Shown piece by piece: positions 1 to 11,621 of a stretch of 64,000 nt of DNA; position 1 is the first letter of the stretch; each line of letters starts with the position of its first letter. The notes beneath the pieces are model-generated. The model did not search any database. It was not told the origin of the DNA and saw only the letters and a list, made by a program, of their open reading frames with translations. The stretch is from Flintibacter sp. KGMB00164 (lineage in GTDB: Bacteria; Bacillota; Clostridia; Oscillospirales; Oscillospiraceae). The stretch is from the NCBI RefSeq assembly GCF_008727735.1, contig NZ_CP044227.1, positions 1-64,000 on the forward strand. The letters are read 5' to 3'. The position numbers and the translations under genes are program-made.

Positions 1-1275
1 ATGCAGCCGGAGATGACCGCCACCACCATCAACACCTGGTTTGACGACGCCACCGCCGTGGCGCTGGAGGACGACCGTTTTGTCCTCTACTCCCCCACCC
101 GGTTTAAGCGGGACATCATCGCCACCCGGTACGTCTCCAAAATCCAAAACGCCCTGCGGGAGCTGTTCTCCGCCGAGATGGACGTGGTGGTCCTCACAGA
201 GGGGGAACTGGACCAATACCAGCAGCCCGCTCAAAAAAATGATTTCTTCCCCGGGACAGAGGAGTACACCTTCGAACGCTTCGTGGTGGGCTCCTCCAAC
301 AAGTTTGCCCACGCCGCCGCCCGCGCGGTGGCCGACAACCCCGGTCAGAGCTACAACCCCCTGTTTATCTATGGCGAATCCGGTCTGGGCAAAACCCACC
401 TGCTTTACGCCATCGCTCATACCATTCATAAGAACCACCCGGAGTACAAGGTGGTCTACATCAAGGGAGACACCTTCACCAATGAGTTGATCCAGGCCAT
501 CCGTGAGGGCCGCAACGCGGAGTTCCGGGAGAAGTACCGCGGCGCCGACGTGTTCCTCATGGACGACGTGCAGTTTATCGCCGGCCGTGACTCCACCCAG
601 GAGGAGATGTTCCATACCTTCAACACCCTCTATGAGCTGAAAAAGCAGATCGTCTTCACCTCCGACCGGCCTCCCAAGGAGATGCTGCGCCTGGAGGACC
701 GACTGAAGACCCGCTTCGAGTGGGGCCTGTTGGCTGACATTCAGCCCCCCGACTACGAGACCCGCATGGCCATCATCAAAAACAAGGCCGTGCGCATGGG
801 GGTGGAGCTTCCCGAGTTCCTGCTCCAGCTCATTGCCGAGAACATCACCGCCAACGTGCGGCAGATCGAGGGCACCGTCAACAAGATCATGGCCTATCAG
901 CAGCTCATGGGCGACTCGGTGGACAAGGACACCGTGGTCCGGGCGGTCAAGGACATGTTTAAGGAGAAGTCGGACATCGTGCCCACCGCCGACGTCATCA
1001 TTGACGAGGTTTGTAAGTTCTACAACATCGAGCCTGCCACCCTCCGTGGCCAGGGCCGTGCCAAGGATATCTCTCTGGCCCGCCAGATCGCCATGTATCA
1101 GATCCGCCGCATGACCAACCTCTCTTTGAAGGAGATCGGCAAGGAGTTTGACAACCGGGACCACACCACGGTGCTTCACTCCATTGAGCGCATTGAGGAT
1201 CTGGTCAAGACTGATCCGGAGAAGGCGGAGATCATTAAGGATATTACTTCGAATATCAATATCCGCTACGAATAA
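1..1275 (+). CDS. dnaA: Chromosomal replication initiator DnaA (5' end cut off)
   Basis: AAA+ initiator that binds DnaA boxes in oriC and opens the duplex. The Walker A motif GESGLGKT is at residues 125-132 of the visible part and Walker B (VFLMDD) near 184. The C-terminal DNA-binding domain carries the signature DHTTVLHSIERI near residues 387-398. The window starts with an in-frame ATG, but the first residues (MQPEMTATTINTWF) match the interior of domain I, so I infer that about 15-20 N-terminal residues lie outside the window. The stop TAA at 1273-1275 is followed directly by a family B palindrome. dnaN lies downstream on the same strand, with oriC between. Confidence 0.97.
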   Translation: MQPEMTATTINTWFDDATAVALEDDRFVLYSPTRFKRDIIATRYVSKIQNALRELFSAEMDVVVLTEGELDQYQQPAQKNDFFPGTEEYTFERFVVGSSNKFAHAAARAVADNPGQSYNPLFIYGESGLGKTHLLYAIAHTIHKNHPEYKVVYIKGDTFTNELIQAIREGRNAEFREKYRGADVFLMDDVQFIAGRDSTQEEMFHTFNTLYELKKQIVFTSDRPPKEMLRLEDRLKTRFEWGLLADIQPPDYETRMAIIKNKAVRMGVELPEFLLQLIAENITANVRQIEGTVNKIMAYQQLMGDSVDKDTVVRAVKDMFKEKSDIVPTADVIIDEVCKFYNIEPATLRGQGRAKDISLARQIAMYQIRRMTNLSLKEIGKEFDNRDHTTVLHSIERIEDLVKTDPEKAEIIKDITSNINIRYE

Positions 1276-1327
1276 CCTACTTTTCTCGAGAGAAAAGCAG
1301 AAAAAAGAGCTTTGTCCGAAACGAGTG
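1276..1327 (+). repeat. Family B repeat, copy B1 (abuts dnaA stop)
   Basis: This copy begins directly after the dnaA TAA with CCTACTTTTCTC and continues as a near-palindrome (arms CTTTTCTC / GAGAAAAG), followed by the typical segment that includes GCTTTGT and GAAAC. It is shortened: the usual GAAAC...GTTTC hairpin is incomplete because family A copy A1 begins at 1328. Confidence 0.75.
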
Positions 1328-1940
1328 TCCCTTTCTGAGCGATCAGAAAGGGACGAAAGAATCGCCGGGGAACGCCTTCGAGGAACACTTCGCCTGTGGC
1401 GGTGTTCCTAGGCGGCTTATCCCCGGACCCCTGTTTACGAGAGCGTGTCCCTTGGGCCGTTTGGTCTTTTCCGGCGTTTCTAAGTTTTGACCGTGCTCCT
1501 TTCTATTCTCGGCCCACTGGGGCCTTTTGCCATCAAAATTTGAAGGCATCTATATTCTAACGCACACCGCCTGGTGCCTGCCTACCTGTTTGGTGCAGCG
1601 ATGATCGAGCGGACAGACCGCTCACGCCCGGCCACGGACCAACTGCCACGGCTTTGCCGGAGTAGGCGGTGTCCGTATAACGCGGACACGTTTAAATTTC
1701 TACCTTGCAGGCCCCCAGTGGGCCGAGGCAAGAAGAACGCAAGGTCTTGTGTTCGGAGCCGCCGGATGCAAGTGCCAATCTTCCAGGAGGGCGTCCCCCG
1801 TAATGGGGGTCTGGGGGCAATGACTGTGAGCACCGCCGCAGGCAAGGTGCTCACCGGAAGCGGCCTCCAGCGATTCTTTGGTTACTTTCTGATCGTTCAG
1901 AAAGTAACATCCGTCTCTCCCCTGCCCCGCAGGGCGGAAT
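1328..1940 (+). repeat. Family A structured repeat, copy A1 (forward)
   Basis: Large intergenic element with no plausible gene. The left hairpin has arms TCCCTTTCTGA / TCAGAAAGGGA (1328-1353). The next hairpin has arms AGGAACAC / GTGTTCCT. The centre carries ACACCGCCT ... AGGCGGTGT around the CCTACCTGTTTGGTGC motif. The right inner hairpin is GTGAGCACC / GGTGCTCAC and the right outer hairpin GTTACTTTCTGA-type / TCAGAAAGTAAC. The right GC-rich end (CCCCGCAGGGCGGAA) is present; the left one is missing next to B1. It sits between dnaA and the DnaA-box cluster. Confidence 0.85.
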
Positions 1941-1964
1941 ACTTTTAGTAGAACCACCTATTTC

Positions 1965-2200
1965 CAGCATAATTGAATATTGGCTGCATAAATATTCATT
2001 TTATATACGCATAGTATCTAAAATCCCAGGTCGAACTGCATCTTAGTTATCCACACTTAAATGTGGATAACTTGGTGTATGTTGTGGAAAACTCCCGTGG
2101 GCACCACTACCTGTGGAAAGGGACCAAAATTCTTCCCCACCCCCTGTGGACGCGCTTTCCATTGCGAGAGTAAGGCTGGAGGCGTTTTTCCACATTTTTT
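1965..2200. other. oriC region: AT-rich stretch and DnaA-box cluster
   Basis: Between dnaA and dnaN there are two perfect DnaA boxes in inverted orientation, TTATCCACA at 2047-2055 and TGTGGATAA at 2062-2070, six bases apart. One-mismatch boxes lie at 2083-2091 (TGTGGAAAA) and 2186-2194 (TTTTCCACA). Weaker ones lie at 2112-2120 (TGTGGAAAG) and 2145-2153. On the dnaA side, 1970-2035 is AT-rich and contains the inverted repeat GAATATT (1975-1981) / AATATTC (1991-1997), a candidate unwinding element. Location and motifs match Firmicutes origins. The exact functional borders are inferred. Confidence 0.88.
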
Positions 2201-2284
2201 CCCCCTACGGGCTACTATTACGAAAATTAATCCTCTCCTCTCTTTAGAGAGAGCGGGGAGGAGCGACGCGAAGGAGGCAAACCC

Positions 2285-3391
2285 ATGAAATTTTCCTGTG
2301 AAAAGGCACTGCTCACAGCGGCTGTATCCATTGCATCAAGAGCGGTTGCAGCGAAAAGCTCCATCCCTGCCATGGAGGGAATCCTGATTGAAGCCGACAC
2401 CCGACTCCGCCTCACCGGTTATAATTTGGAAACCGGCATCCAGGCCACCGTCCCTGCTGAGATCAAGCAGCCCGGCTCTTTGGTGCTTTCCGCCCGCCTT
2501 TTTGGTGAAATTATCCGCAAAATGCCCGATGATGTGGTGGTTTTCACCTCAAAAGATTACATGGTCAACATCAAGTGCGGCATGAGCGAATTCAATATTT
2601 TAGGTACCGATCCTGAGGAATTCCCCGAGTTGCCCACCGTGGACCAGCAGAACTCCATCACTCTGGAGCAGTCCGCTCTGCGCTCCATGATTGCACAGAC
2701 CCTGTTTGCCGTCAGCGACAACGAGAGCCGCCCCGTCCACACTGGTTCCCTCTTCGAGGTGGACCACAACGATTTGACTGTGGTGTCCGTGGACGGCTAC
2801 CGCCTGGCGCTGCGCCGGGAGAAGGCCGATAAAATTGAAGGATCGGAACAGTTTTCTTTCGTGGTGCCCGGCTCTGCCCTGAGTGAAGTAGAGAAGATTT
2901 GCTCCGGAGAGGGACCTGTTACGGTAAACCAGGGTGCCCGCCACATTTTGTTCCAGGCCGGAGACACCGTGTTGGTCTGCCGCCGGCTGGAGGGTGAGTT
3001 CCTCCCCTACCGCAACGCCATCCCCCGCAACAACCCCATTCAGATCCAGTGCGACACCCGCGCTCTCCTCTCCTCCATTGAGCGCGTCTCTCTGATCATT
3101 AGTGAGAAGCTCAAGAGCCCGCTGCGCTGCGTGTTTGGAGATGGAATGGTAGATATTACCACAAAGACCGCCATTGGCGACGCCGCCGACCAGTGCCCCA
3201 TCGATGGAGACGGCCAGGGACTGGAGATCGGGTTCAACAATAAGTATTTGATGGATGCCCTGAAGGCCGCCCCGGCGGATAAGCTGCGTCTGGAGTTCTC
3301 CTCCAGTGTGGCTCCCTGTGTCATCCTGCCCGCTGAGGGGGAGGAGACCTTCGTCTACATGGTGCTGCCCGTCCGCCTGAAGGCGAATTAA
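2285..3391 (+). CDS. dnaN: DNA polymerase III beta subunit (sliding clamp)
   Basis: Ring-shaped processivity clamp that tethers polymerase III and other clamp-binding proteins to DNA. The 368 residues match the usual length, with the three-domain beta-clamp pattern throughout. Conserved stretches include MKFSCEKALLTAAV at the start and the C-terminal VYMVLPVRLK that ends the family. The ATG at 2285 has a strong ribosome site (GAAGGAGG, about 2271-2278). It lies downstream of the oriC boxes in the classical order and is followed by yaaA and recF. The TAA at 3389-3391 is immediately followed by a family B palindrome. Confidence 0.98.
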   Translation: MKFSCEKALLTAAVSIASRAVAAKSSIPAMEGILIEADTRLRLTGYNLETGIQATVPAEIKQPGSLVLSARLFGEIIRKMPDDVVVFTSKDYMVNIKCGMSEFNILGTDPEEFPELPTVDQQNSITLEQSALRSMIAQTLFAVSDNESRPVHTGSLFEVDHNDLTVVSVDGYRLALRREKADKIEGSEQFSFVVPGSALSEVEKICSGEGPVTVNQGARHILFQAGDTVLVCRRLEGEFLPYRNAIPRNNPIQIQCDTRALLSSIERVSLIISEKLKSPLRCVFGDGMVDITTKTAIGDAADQCPIDGDGQGLEIGFNNKYLMDALKAAPADKLRLEFSSSVAPCVILPAEGEETFVYMVLPVRLKAN

Positions 3392-3456
3392 CCTACTTTT
3401 CTTGAAAGAAAAGTAGGCAAAAGAACTTTGTGCGAAACTGCGTTTCGCCTCTGAAG
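3392..3456 (+). repeat. Family B repeat, copy B2 (abuts dnaN stop)
   Basis: Cleanest short copy. It starts right after TAA with the palindrome arms CCTACTTTTCTT / AAGAAAAGTAGG, then CAAAAGAACTTTGT, then the hairpin GCGAAAC-tgc-GTTTCGC at 3432-3448. The yaaA start follows 14 bases later, so it sits in the dnaN-yaaA gap. Confidence 0.8.
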
Positions 3457-3470
3457 TAGAAGGAGTAACT

Positions 3471-3686
3471 ATGGAAAAAGAGACTGTTCAGATTCGTACG
3501 GAGTTCATTAAGCTCCAGGATCTGCTGAAATTTGCCGGAGCCGTGGAGACCGGCGGCGACGCCAAGCTGATCATTCAGGAGGGCCGGGTCAAGGTGAACG
3601 GGGAGACCTGCACCATGCGGGGCAAGAAGATGCGCCCCGGGGACGTGGCCTGCATTGACGACCAGCTGGAGCTGACCGTCCAATGA
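3471..3686 (+). CDS. yaaA: S4-domain RNA-binding protein YaaA
   Basis: Small S4-like RNA-binding protein of 71 residues, the normal size for YaaA between dnaN and recF in Firmicutes. The S4 core is visible as [20 protein letters not shown] ... GRVKVNGE near residues 15-45, followed by RGKKMRPGD. The family is thought to act on ribosomal or other structured RNA; a precise role is not visible here. The stop overlaps the recF start by four bases (ATGA at 3683-3686), which implies translational coupling. Confidence 0.93.
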   Translation: MEKETVQIRTEFIKLQDLLKFAGAVETGGDAKLIIQEGRVKVNGETCTMRGKKMRPGDVACIDDQLELTVQ

Positions 3687-4801
3687 AGTTAAACCGGCTG
3701 GAGCTGGACTTTTTCCGCAACTATGCCCACGTGGAGGCCACCTTTCACCCGAGGGTGAATCTCATCTACGGGGACAACGCCCAGGGAAAGACCAATCTGC
3801 TGGAGGCCATTGCCTACCTCTCCTCGGCCCGGTCCCACCGGGTCCGGTACGACCGAGAGCTCATCATGTTAAATGAGCCTCAGGGCTACATCAAGGGAGA
3901 AGTGGACAGCCGGGAGCGCACCTTTATTCTGGAGGCCAAGCTCTGCCGGGGCAAAACCCGACAGCTCTGGTCCAACGGCCTGCGGCTGAAAACCGCCGGA
4001 GAGCTGGCGGGGATTCTGACCACCGTCCTCTTCTGTCCCGAGGACCTCTACCTCATCCGGGAAGGGGCCGCCGCCCGGCGGCGCTTTTTGGATGGAGCTA
4101 TTTGTCAGCTGCGGCCCAGGTATGCTCAGGCGCTGGCGGAGTATAACCGCCTCTACGAGCACAAGACCCGGATTTTGCGGGATTGGCAGGAAAATCCCTC
4201 TCTGCTGGACACGTTGGACGACTTTAACCTCCGTATGGCCCAGTTTGGAGCCCGGATCATTCACTACCGGGCCCACTTTGTCCGGCGGCTGGGGGAACAG
4301 GCCCCCGCCATCCACGCCGATTTTTCCGGCGGGCGGGAGCAGCTTGGACTGCGGTATGAGACGGTTTCCACCGTTCAGGACCCCCTGGGCAGCGTTCAGG
4401 ATATTTTTGAAAGCCTGATGCGCCACCAGGAGAGCCACCGTCGGGCGGAATTGGACAGCCGCCAGTGTCTCAGCGGTCCCCACAAGGACGATCTGGTGGT
4501 GGAGCTGGACGGACAGAGCGCCAAGCAATTTGGCTCCCAGGGCCAGACCCGGACGGCGGCCCTGTCCCTGAAACTGGCCCAGCGGGAGATTTTTCAGCAG
4601 GAGACCGGCGAGTGGCCGGTGCTGCTGCTGGACGACGTGCTGTCTGAATTGGACGGAAAACGGCAATCCTTTGTATTGAACCGCATCCAGGGCGGTCAGG
4701 TGTTCATCACCTGCTGCGAGCCGGAAAAGCTGGACGGCCTGGAGCGCGGCAAGAGCTTTCAGATCCAGGGAGGGAGCGTTCTCTCCCAGCGCTTGGTGTG
4801 A
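3683..4801 (+). CDS. recF: DNA replication and repair protein RecF
   Basis: SMC-like ATPase that loads RecA at gaps through RecFOR. The length of 372 residues is typical. Walker A GDNAQGKT begins at residue 30. The signature and Walker B region near the C-terminus includes LSGPHKDDL and [11 protein letters not shown]. The start overlaps the yaaA stop. A small membrane protein begins 13 bases downstream and is probably co-transcribed. Confidence 0.97.
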   Translation: MKLNRLELDFFRNYAHVEATFHPRVNLIYGDNAQGKTNLLEAIAYLSSARSHRVRYDRELIMLNEPQGYIKGEVDSRERTFILEAKLCRGKTRQLWSNGLRLKTAGELAGILTTVLFCPEDLYLIREGAAARRRFLDGAICQLRPRYAQALAEYNRLYEHKTRILRDWQENPSLLDTLDDFNLRMAQFGARIIHYRAHFVRRLGEQAPAIHADFSGGREQLGLRYETVSTVQDPLGSVQDIFESLMRHQESHRRAELDSRQCLSGPHKDDLVVELDGQSAKQFGSQGQTRTAALSLKLAQREIFQQETGEWPVLLLDDVLSELDGKRQSFVLNRIQGGQVFITCCEPEKLDGLERGKSFQIQGGSVLSQRLV

Positions 4802-4814
4802 AGGAGGCGGCGGG

Positions 4815-5120
4815 ATGCCCATTGTCATTGGAATTTTCTTTCTGCTGCCCCTGTTTTTTGGCGCTTTGGCGGAGTATTTGTGCTGCCGCCTGCCCCGGCG
4901 CCGGTTTTGGCGGTTTCTGCCGCCGGTGATTGCGGTTGTCTTTCTGATTGTGGCCGTGTGGATCCGGATACAGAATTGGGAGAGCAAAGACGTCTCCCCC
5001 CTCACCCAGTTGATCATTTTTCCCGGCGTGCCCGCGGTGGCGCTGCTGCTGGGGGTCTATCTGGGGTGGAGGTTTTGGAAGTATCTTTGGTCGCCGAAGA
5101 TTATTGATGATTTACGTTGA
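4815..5120 (+). CDS. Small membrane protein, unknown function
   Basis: A 101-residue protein with three hydrophobic stretches, near residues 2-20, 34-50 and 66-84. A basic segment (RLPRRRFWR) follows the first, which suggests a polytopic membrane protein. The ATG at 4815 has AAGGAGG 13-7 bases upstream. It follows recF by 13 bases, so it probably belongs to the dnaN-yaaA-recF transcript. I recognise no family. Family A copy A2 begins 7 bases after the stop. Confidence 0.75.
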   Translation: MPIVIGIFFLLPLFFGALAEYLCCRLPRRRFWRFLPPVIAVVFLIVAVWIRIQNWESKDVSPLTQLIIFPGVPAVALLLGVYLGWRFWKYLWSPKIIDDLR

Positions 5121-5127
5121 AAGATAG

Positions 5128-5752
5128 GGTTCCGCCCTGTGGGACGGGGAAGCCAGGAGTGTTCTTTCCAGCGATGGAAAGAACCAAAGATCGCCGGGGG
5201 ACGGCTCCGATGAGCGCCTTCGCGGAGCGAGCGCTCATAGTCACCTTTCCCCCGAACCCCCTATTTACGGGAGTGTGTCCCTTTGGGCTGTTGGTAATTT
5301 TCGGCGTTCCTAAGCTTTGACCGTGCTCCTTCCTACTCCCGGGCCTTAGGCCCTTTTGCCACTAAAATTTGCCGCTCAGGCAGTTCTAACTTACACCGCC
5401 TACCCCCTACCTACCTGTTTGGTGCGGCGGTGGTCGGCTTGCCCAGCTGCCCTGGCTTTGCCAGAGTAGGCGGCGTGATTTCAGCGCAAAATCTTCTAAA
5501 TTTCAGACCTGGTAGGGGCCAGTGTCCCCGAGGCAACAAGGATGCAAGATCTTGTGTTCGGAGGAGCCGGACGCAAGTGTCAGGCTACCAGTAAGGTACC
5601 CCCGTAAATGGGGGTCCAGGGGGCGACGCCTATGAACACCCGCCTGCGGCGAGGTGTTCATCGAAGGAGTCCCCTTGGCGCATCTTTGGTTACTTTCTGT
5701 GCGAGCAGAAAGTAACATCCGTCCCCTACCCCCGCCCCGCAGGGCGGAACCC
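5128..5752 (+). repeat. Family A structured repeat, copy A2 (forward, both ends intact)
   Basis: The best reference copy, 625 bp. The left end GGTTCCGCCCTGTGGGACGG (5128-5147) is the inverted complement of the right end CCGCCCCGCAGGGCGGAACC (5733-5752) with two mismatches. Left hairpin GTTCTTTCC / GGAAAGAAC, then GAGCGC / GCGCTC. Centre with ACACCGCCT and GGCGG-type complements. Right inner GAACACC / GGTGTTC and right outer GTTACTTTCTG / CAGAAAGTAAC. It fills the 4815 gene-remB gap. No gene, and no obvious target duplication. Confidence 0.88.
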
Positions 5753-5809
5753 TCCCCCAACAAATCAAATCCACAAAACAGACCATGAATGTGGAAAAAG
5801 GAGGCCACC

Positions 5810-8130
<2,321 letters not shown>

Positions 8131-8181
8131 GCGGTCCTTTGTCCCTGTTTTTTCAGCCATCCTTCAAGGAGGAAACAATAG

Positions 8182-10740
8182 ATGAGTAAAAAACCTCAAT
8201 ACGATCCCGAGGAGATCCGTTTCCCGGACCAGGTGATCAAGACTGCTCCCCTGGTCAAGGAGATGGAGGACTCCTACATCGAATATGCCATGTCCGTCAT
8301 CGTGGGCCGGGCTCTGCCCGACGTGCGGGACGGCCTGAAGCCGGTACACCGCCGCATCCTCTACGCCATGTACGAGGACGGCCTCACCAGCGACAAGCCC
8401 TTCAAAAAGTCGGCCACCTGCGTGGGCGACGTGCTGGGCCGCTACCATCCCCACGGCGACCAGTCCGTCTATGACGCCCTGGTGCGTCTGGGCCAGGACT
8501 TCTCCATGCGCTATGTGCTGGTGGACGGCCACGGTAACTTCGGTTCCATCGATGGCGACCCCCCTGCCGCCTACCGTTACACCGAGGCCCGCATGTCCAA
8601 GCTCTCCAACGAGATGCTCCGGGACATCGAGAAGGAGACGGTGGACTGGGACCCCAACTTCGACGAGAGCCGCAAGGAACCCCGTGTCCTGCCCAGCCGC
8701 TTCCCCAACCTGCTGGTGAACGGCTCTTCCGGCATCGCCGTAGGTATGGCCACCAACATTCCCCCCCACAACCTCACCGAGGTCATCAACGCTGTGATCT
8801 GCGTGCTGGACAACGAGAACGCTACCTTGGACGACCTGATGGAGCACATCCAGGGTCCCGACTTCCCCACCAAGGGCATGATCATGGGCCGCAGCGGCAT
8901 CCGCGCTGCCTACGCCACCGGCAAGGGCCACATCCGTGTCCGCGCCCGCACCGAGTTTGAGGAGTTCGGCAAGGACCGTACCCGCATCATCGTCACCGAG
9001 ATCCCCTACCAGGTCAACAAGCGCATGCTCATCAAGAACATGGCCGACCAGGTGGAGGACAAGCGTCTGGAGGGCATCTCCGACATCCGGGACGAGTCCG
9101 ACCGCAACGGCATGCGCATCGTCATCGAGCTCAAGCGGGACGCCAACCCCCAGGTGGTTCTCAACCGCCTCATCGCCCAGACTCAGCTCCAGGTGACCTT
9201 CGCCATCAATATGCTGGCTCTGGTCCACGACCAGAAGCAGCCCAAGATTCTCACCCTGCGGGAGATTCTGGACGAGTACATCGCCTTCCAGGAGCAGATC
9301 ATCACCCGCCGCACCATCTACGACCGCCGCAAGGCCCAGGAGCGGGCCCATCTGCTGGAGGGTCTGCTCATCGCTCAGGACAACATTGACGAGGTCATCA
9401 AGATCATCCGCACCAGCTACGACAACGCCAAGGAGCGCCTGATGACCCGCTTCGGTCTGGACGACGTGCAGGCTCAGGCCATCCTGGACATGCGCCTGAA
9501 AGCCCTCCAGGGCCTGGACCGGGAGAAGCTGGAGGCCGAGTACAAGGAGTTGGAGGAGCGCATCGCCTACTACGACAAGCTCCTTTCCGACGAGGGTCTG
9601 CTGCGCCAGGTCCTCAAGGACGAGCTCACCGAAATTCGGGATAAGTACGGCGACCAGCGCAAGACCGAGATCGCCTTCGTGGAGGACGACCTGGACATTG
9701 AGGACCTCATCGAGGAGGAGCAGTGCGTCTTTACCCTCACCCAGGCGGGCTACATCAAGCGCACCCCGGTGAGCGAGTACGCCGCGCAGAGCAAGGGCGG
9801 CCAGGGCCGCAAAGGTATCACCACCCGGGACGAGGACTGCGTGGTGGACGTGTTTACCGCCTCCACCCACGACTACCTGTTCTTCTTCACCGACACCGGC
9901 AAGGTGTACCGGAAGAAGGGCTACCAGATCCCCGAAAGCGGCAAGACCGCCAAGGGCACTAACATCGTCAACATTCTCCAGGTGGAGCAGGGCGAGAAGG
10001 TGCAGACCATGATCCACACCCGGGAGCTGGACAACCCCGATCTGTACCTGGTCATGGTCACCCGCAACGGCACCGTCAAGCGTCTGCCCGTCACCGCCCT
10101 GAAGAACATCCGCAACAGCGGCATCCGTGCCCTGCGCCTGGAGGAGGGCGACCAGCTCATCTCCGTGCGGGAGACCGACGGCACCAAGAAGATCCTCATC
10201 GCCACCCATGACGGTATGGCCGTCTGCTTTGACGAAAACGACGTGCGGCCCATGGGCCGTGACGCCGTGGGCGTGCGCGGCATCCGCCTGCGGGAGGGCG
10301 ACTATGTGGTCAGCGCCGCCCGGGCCACCGCCGGCCGCACCGTTCTTACCATCACCGAGAAGGGCTACGGCAAGCGCACCCCCGTGGAGGACTATCGTGT
10401 CACCAACCGCGGCGGCATCGGCATCAAGAACTACGCCGTCACCGAGAAGACGGGCAAGATCGTGGGCATCAAGGTGGTGGACGGCAGCGAGGACCTGCTG
10501 CTGGTCACCCAGGCGGGTATCCTCATCCGCACCCACGTGGACGCCATCCGGGAGGCCGGACGTGCCACCCAGGGCGTTATCGTCATGCGCTTCAAGGAGG
10601 AGGGGGACAAGGTAATCTCCCTGGCTCTGGCGGAGCGGGAGGAGACCGCCGAGGTCACCAAGCCCGAGACCACAGAAGCGGAAACCATGGAAGCAGAAAC
10701 CACCGAAACCCCGGAAGAGACCCAGGCTGATCAGGAGTGA
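8182..10740 (+). CDS. gyrA: DNA gyrase subunit A
   Basis: DNA cleavage and rejoining subunit of gyrase, 852 residues. The active-site Tyr lies in EARMSK-proximal [10 protein letters not shown] (near residue 130). A GyrA-box-like segment [10 protein letters not shown] near residue 534 marks the start of the six-bladed C-terminal beta-pinwheel. The tail is acidic and rich in Glu/Thr. In the quinolone-determining region the sequence reads [15 protein letters not shown]: the position equal to E. coli Ser83 is Gln. RBS AAGGAGG upstream of the ATG. Cotranscribed with gyrB by spacing. Confidence 0.98.
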   Translation: MSKKPQYDPEEIRFPDQVIKTAPLVKEMEDSYIEYAMSVIVGRALPDVRDGLKPVHRRILYAMYEDGLTSDKPFKKSATCVGDVLGRYHPHGDQSVYDALVRLGQDFSMRYVLVDGHGNFGSIDGDPPAAYRYTEARMSKLSNEMLRDIEKETVDWDPNFDESRKEPRVLPSRFPNLLVNGSSGIAVGMATNIPPHNLTEVINAVICVLDNENATLDDLMEHIQGPDFPTKGMIMGRSGIRAAYATGKGHIRVRARTEFEEFGKDRTRIIVTEIPYQVNKRMLIKNMADQVEDKRLEGISDIRDESDRNGMRIVIELKRDANPQVVLNRLIAQTQLQVTFAINMLALVHDQKQPKILTLREILDEYIAFQEQIITRRTIYDRRKAQERAHLLEGLLIAQDNIDEVIKIIRTSYDNAKERLMTRFGLDDVQAQAILDMRLKALQGLDREKLEAEYKELEERIAYYDKLLSDEGLLRQVLKDELTEIRDKYGDQRKTEIAFVEDDLDIEDLIEEEQCVFTLTQAGYIKRTPVSEYAAQSKGGQGRKGITTRDEDCVVDVFTASTHDYLFFFTDTGKVYRKKGYQIPESGKTAKGTNIVNILQVEQGEKVQTMIHTRELDNPDLYLVMVTRNGTVKRLPVTALKNIRNSGIRALRLEEGDQLISVRETDGTKKILIATHDGMAVCFDENDVRPMGRDAVGVRGIRLREGDYVVSAARATAGRTVLTITEKGYGKRTPVEDYRVTNRGGIGIKNYAVTEKTGKIVGIKVVDGSEDLLLVTQAGILIRTHVDAIREAGRATQGVIVMRFKEEGDKVISLALAEREETAEVTKPETTEAETMEAETTETPEETQADQE

Positions 10741-10775
10741 TAGATCGCTCCTGGTGAGAAAAGGAGGTTTGTCCC

Positions 10776-11177
10776 GTGAGAAGACGTCGTGTGACCTATC
10801 GTCCCAGTAAGGCCCAGGGGGCATTTAGCGTGGTCGTTGGTATCGTCTTTGTGCTCATTGGTTTGTTTGTAGTTATCCCCGGAGGATTTGGAATCTTTGG
10901 TATTCTGTGGACGCTGATGGCCTTGGGAATCACAGTGATGAGCGGATACCAGGCCTTTGGCAAGGGCTATGCCGGACCGGAAATCACCATTGAGGAGGAC
11001 GAGGAGCCCCGCCGTGGGGTATCCTCCTCCCCTGCTCCCCAGACCCACGACCACATTCCTTCCACGTCTCTGGATGTGAAGGGACGGCTGGAGCAGCTCA
11101 AGGAGCTGAAAGAGGCCGGGCTGCTCAGTCAGGAGGAGTACGACAAGAAGCGGCAGGAGATTTTGAAGGGGCTTTGA
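10776..11177 (+). CDS. Small membrane protein with C-terminal SHOCT-like helix
   Basis: 133 residues from a GTG start with AAGGAGG nine bases upstream. Two hydrophobic segments (near residues 15-35 and 38-58) are followed by an acidic linker (EEDEEP). The C-terminal short helix GRLEQLKELKEAGLLSQEEY resembles the SHOCT (short C-terminal) domain found in many bacterial proteins. It is a paralogue of the next gene: both share the pattern QTHDHIPST.LDV..RLEQL. The function is unknown. It lies 35 bases after gyrA, possibly in the same transcript. Confidence 0.8.
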   Translation: MRRRRVTYRPSKAQGAFSVVVGIVFVLIGLFVVIPGGFGIFGILWTLMALGITVMSGYQAFGKGYAGPEITIEEDEEPRRGVSSSPAPQTHDHIPSTSLDVKGRLEQLKELKEAGLLSQEEYDKKRQEILKGL

Positions 11178-11194
11178 GTAAGGAGGATAATCCG

Positions 11195-11617
11195 ATGCAA
11201 AGACGCCGTATGATCGACCGACCCAATCAGGTCCAGGGGAAAAGCTGGATCTCAGTGATTTGGGGCGTGATACTTCTTATCGTTGGTTTTGGGACGATGA
11301 TGTCTACATCCGCTGCCATTGGCGCTGTGTGGACGGTGTTTGCTGTGGTCCTGATCGTGAACGGCGCCCGTAAGGCCCTTGCGCCCAAGAATGCCTCCAA
11401 GCTGGATGACAGTGTAGAGAAGGTTGTGTCCCGGATTCAAAATAAGTCTCCCGAGAAAAAAACAGTCCGCAGCAAACAGGAGACCCACGACCATATTCCC
11501 TCCACCGCCCTGGATGTGGAGGCGCGGCTGGAGCAGCTCCGGAGCCTGAAAGAGGCGGGACTGATGGACAACGCGGAGTATGAGCAGCGGAAGCAGAAGC
11601 TGTTTAAAGGACAGTAA
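11195..11617 (+). CDS. Small membrane protein with SHOCT-like helix, paralogue of upstream gene
   Basis: 140 residues from ATG 11195 with AAGGAGG at 11180-11186. An upstream TTG at 11174 overlaps the previous gene but lacks a ribosome site. Two hydrophobic segments near residues 17-50 are followed by a basic linker and the motif ETHDHIPSTALDVEARLEQL with a SHOCT-like end (LKEAGLMDNAEYEQRKQKL). It is a tandem duplicate with its neighbour, so the two may form a hetero-oligomer; that is inference. Family A copy A3 follows within 5 bases. Confidence 0.8.
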   Translation: MQRRRMIDRPNQVQGKSWISVIWGVILLIVGFGTMMSTSAAIGAVWTVFAVVLIVNGARKALAPKNASKLDDSVEKVVSRIQNKSPEKKTVRSKQETHDHIPSTALDVEARLEQLRSLKEAGLMDNAEYEQRKQKLFKGQ

Positions 11618-11621
11618 GTAG

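Noticed and set aside
1574-1948. Open frames inside family A copies (e.g. 124 codons here)
   Set aside because: They are not kept in the same frame among the 11 copies, lack ribosome sites and consist of hairpin sequence.
8164-10824. Long minus-strand open frame opposite gyrA (886 codons)
   Set aside because: It mirrors the codon bias of gyrA. Composition is dominated by Val/Leu/His/Asp/Gly with no domain. Similar shadows occur opposite glyS, mutS and gyrB.
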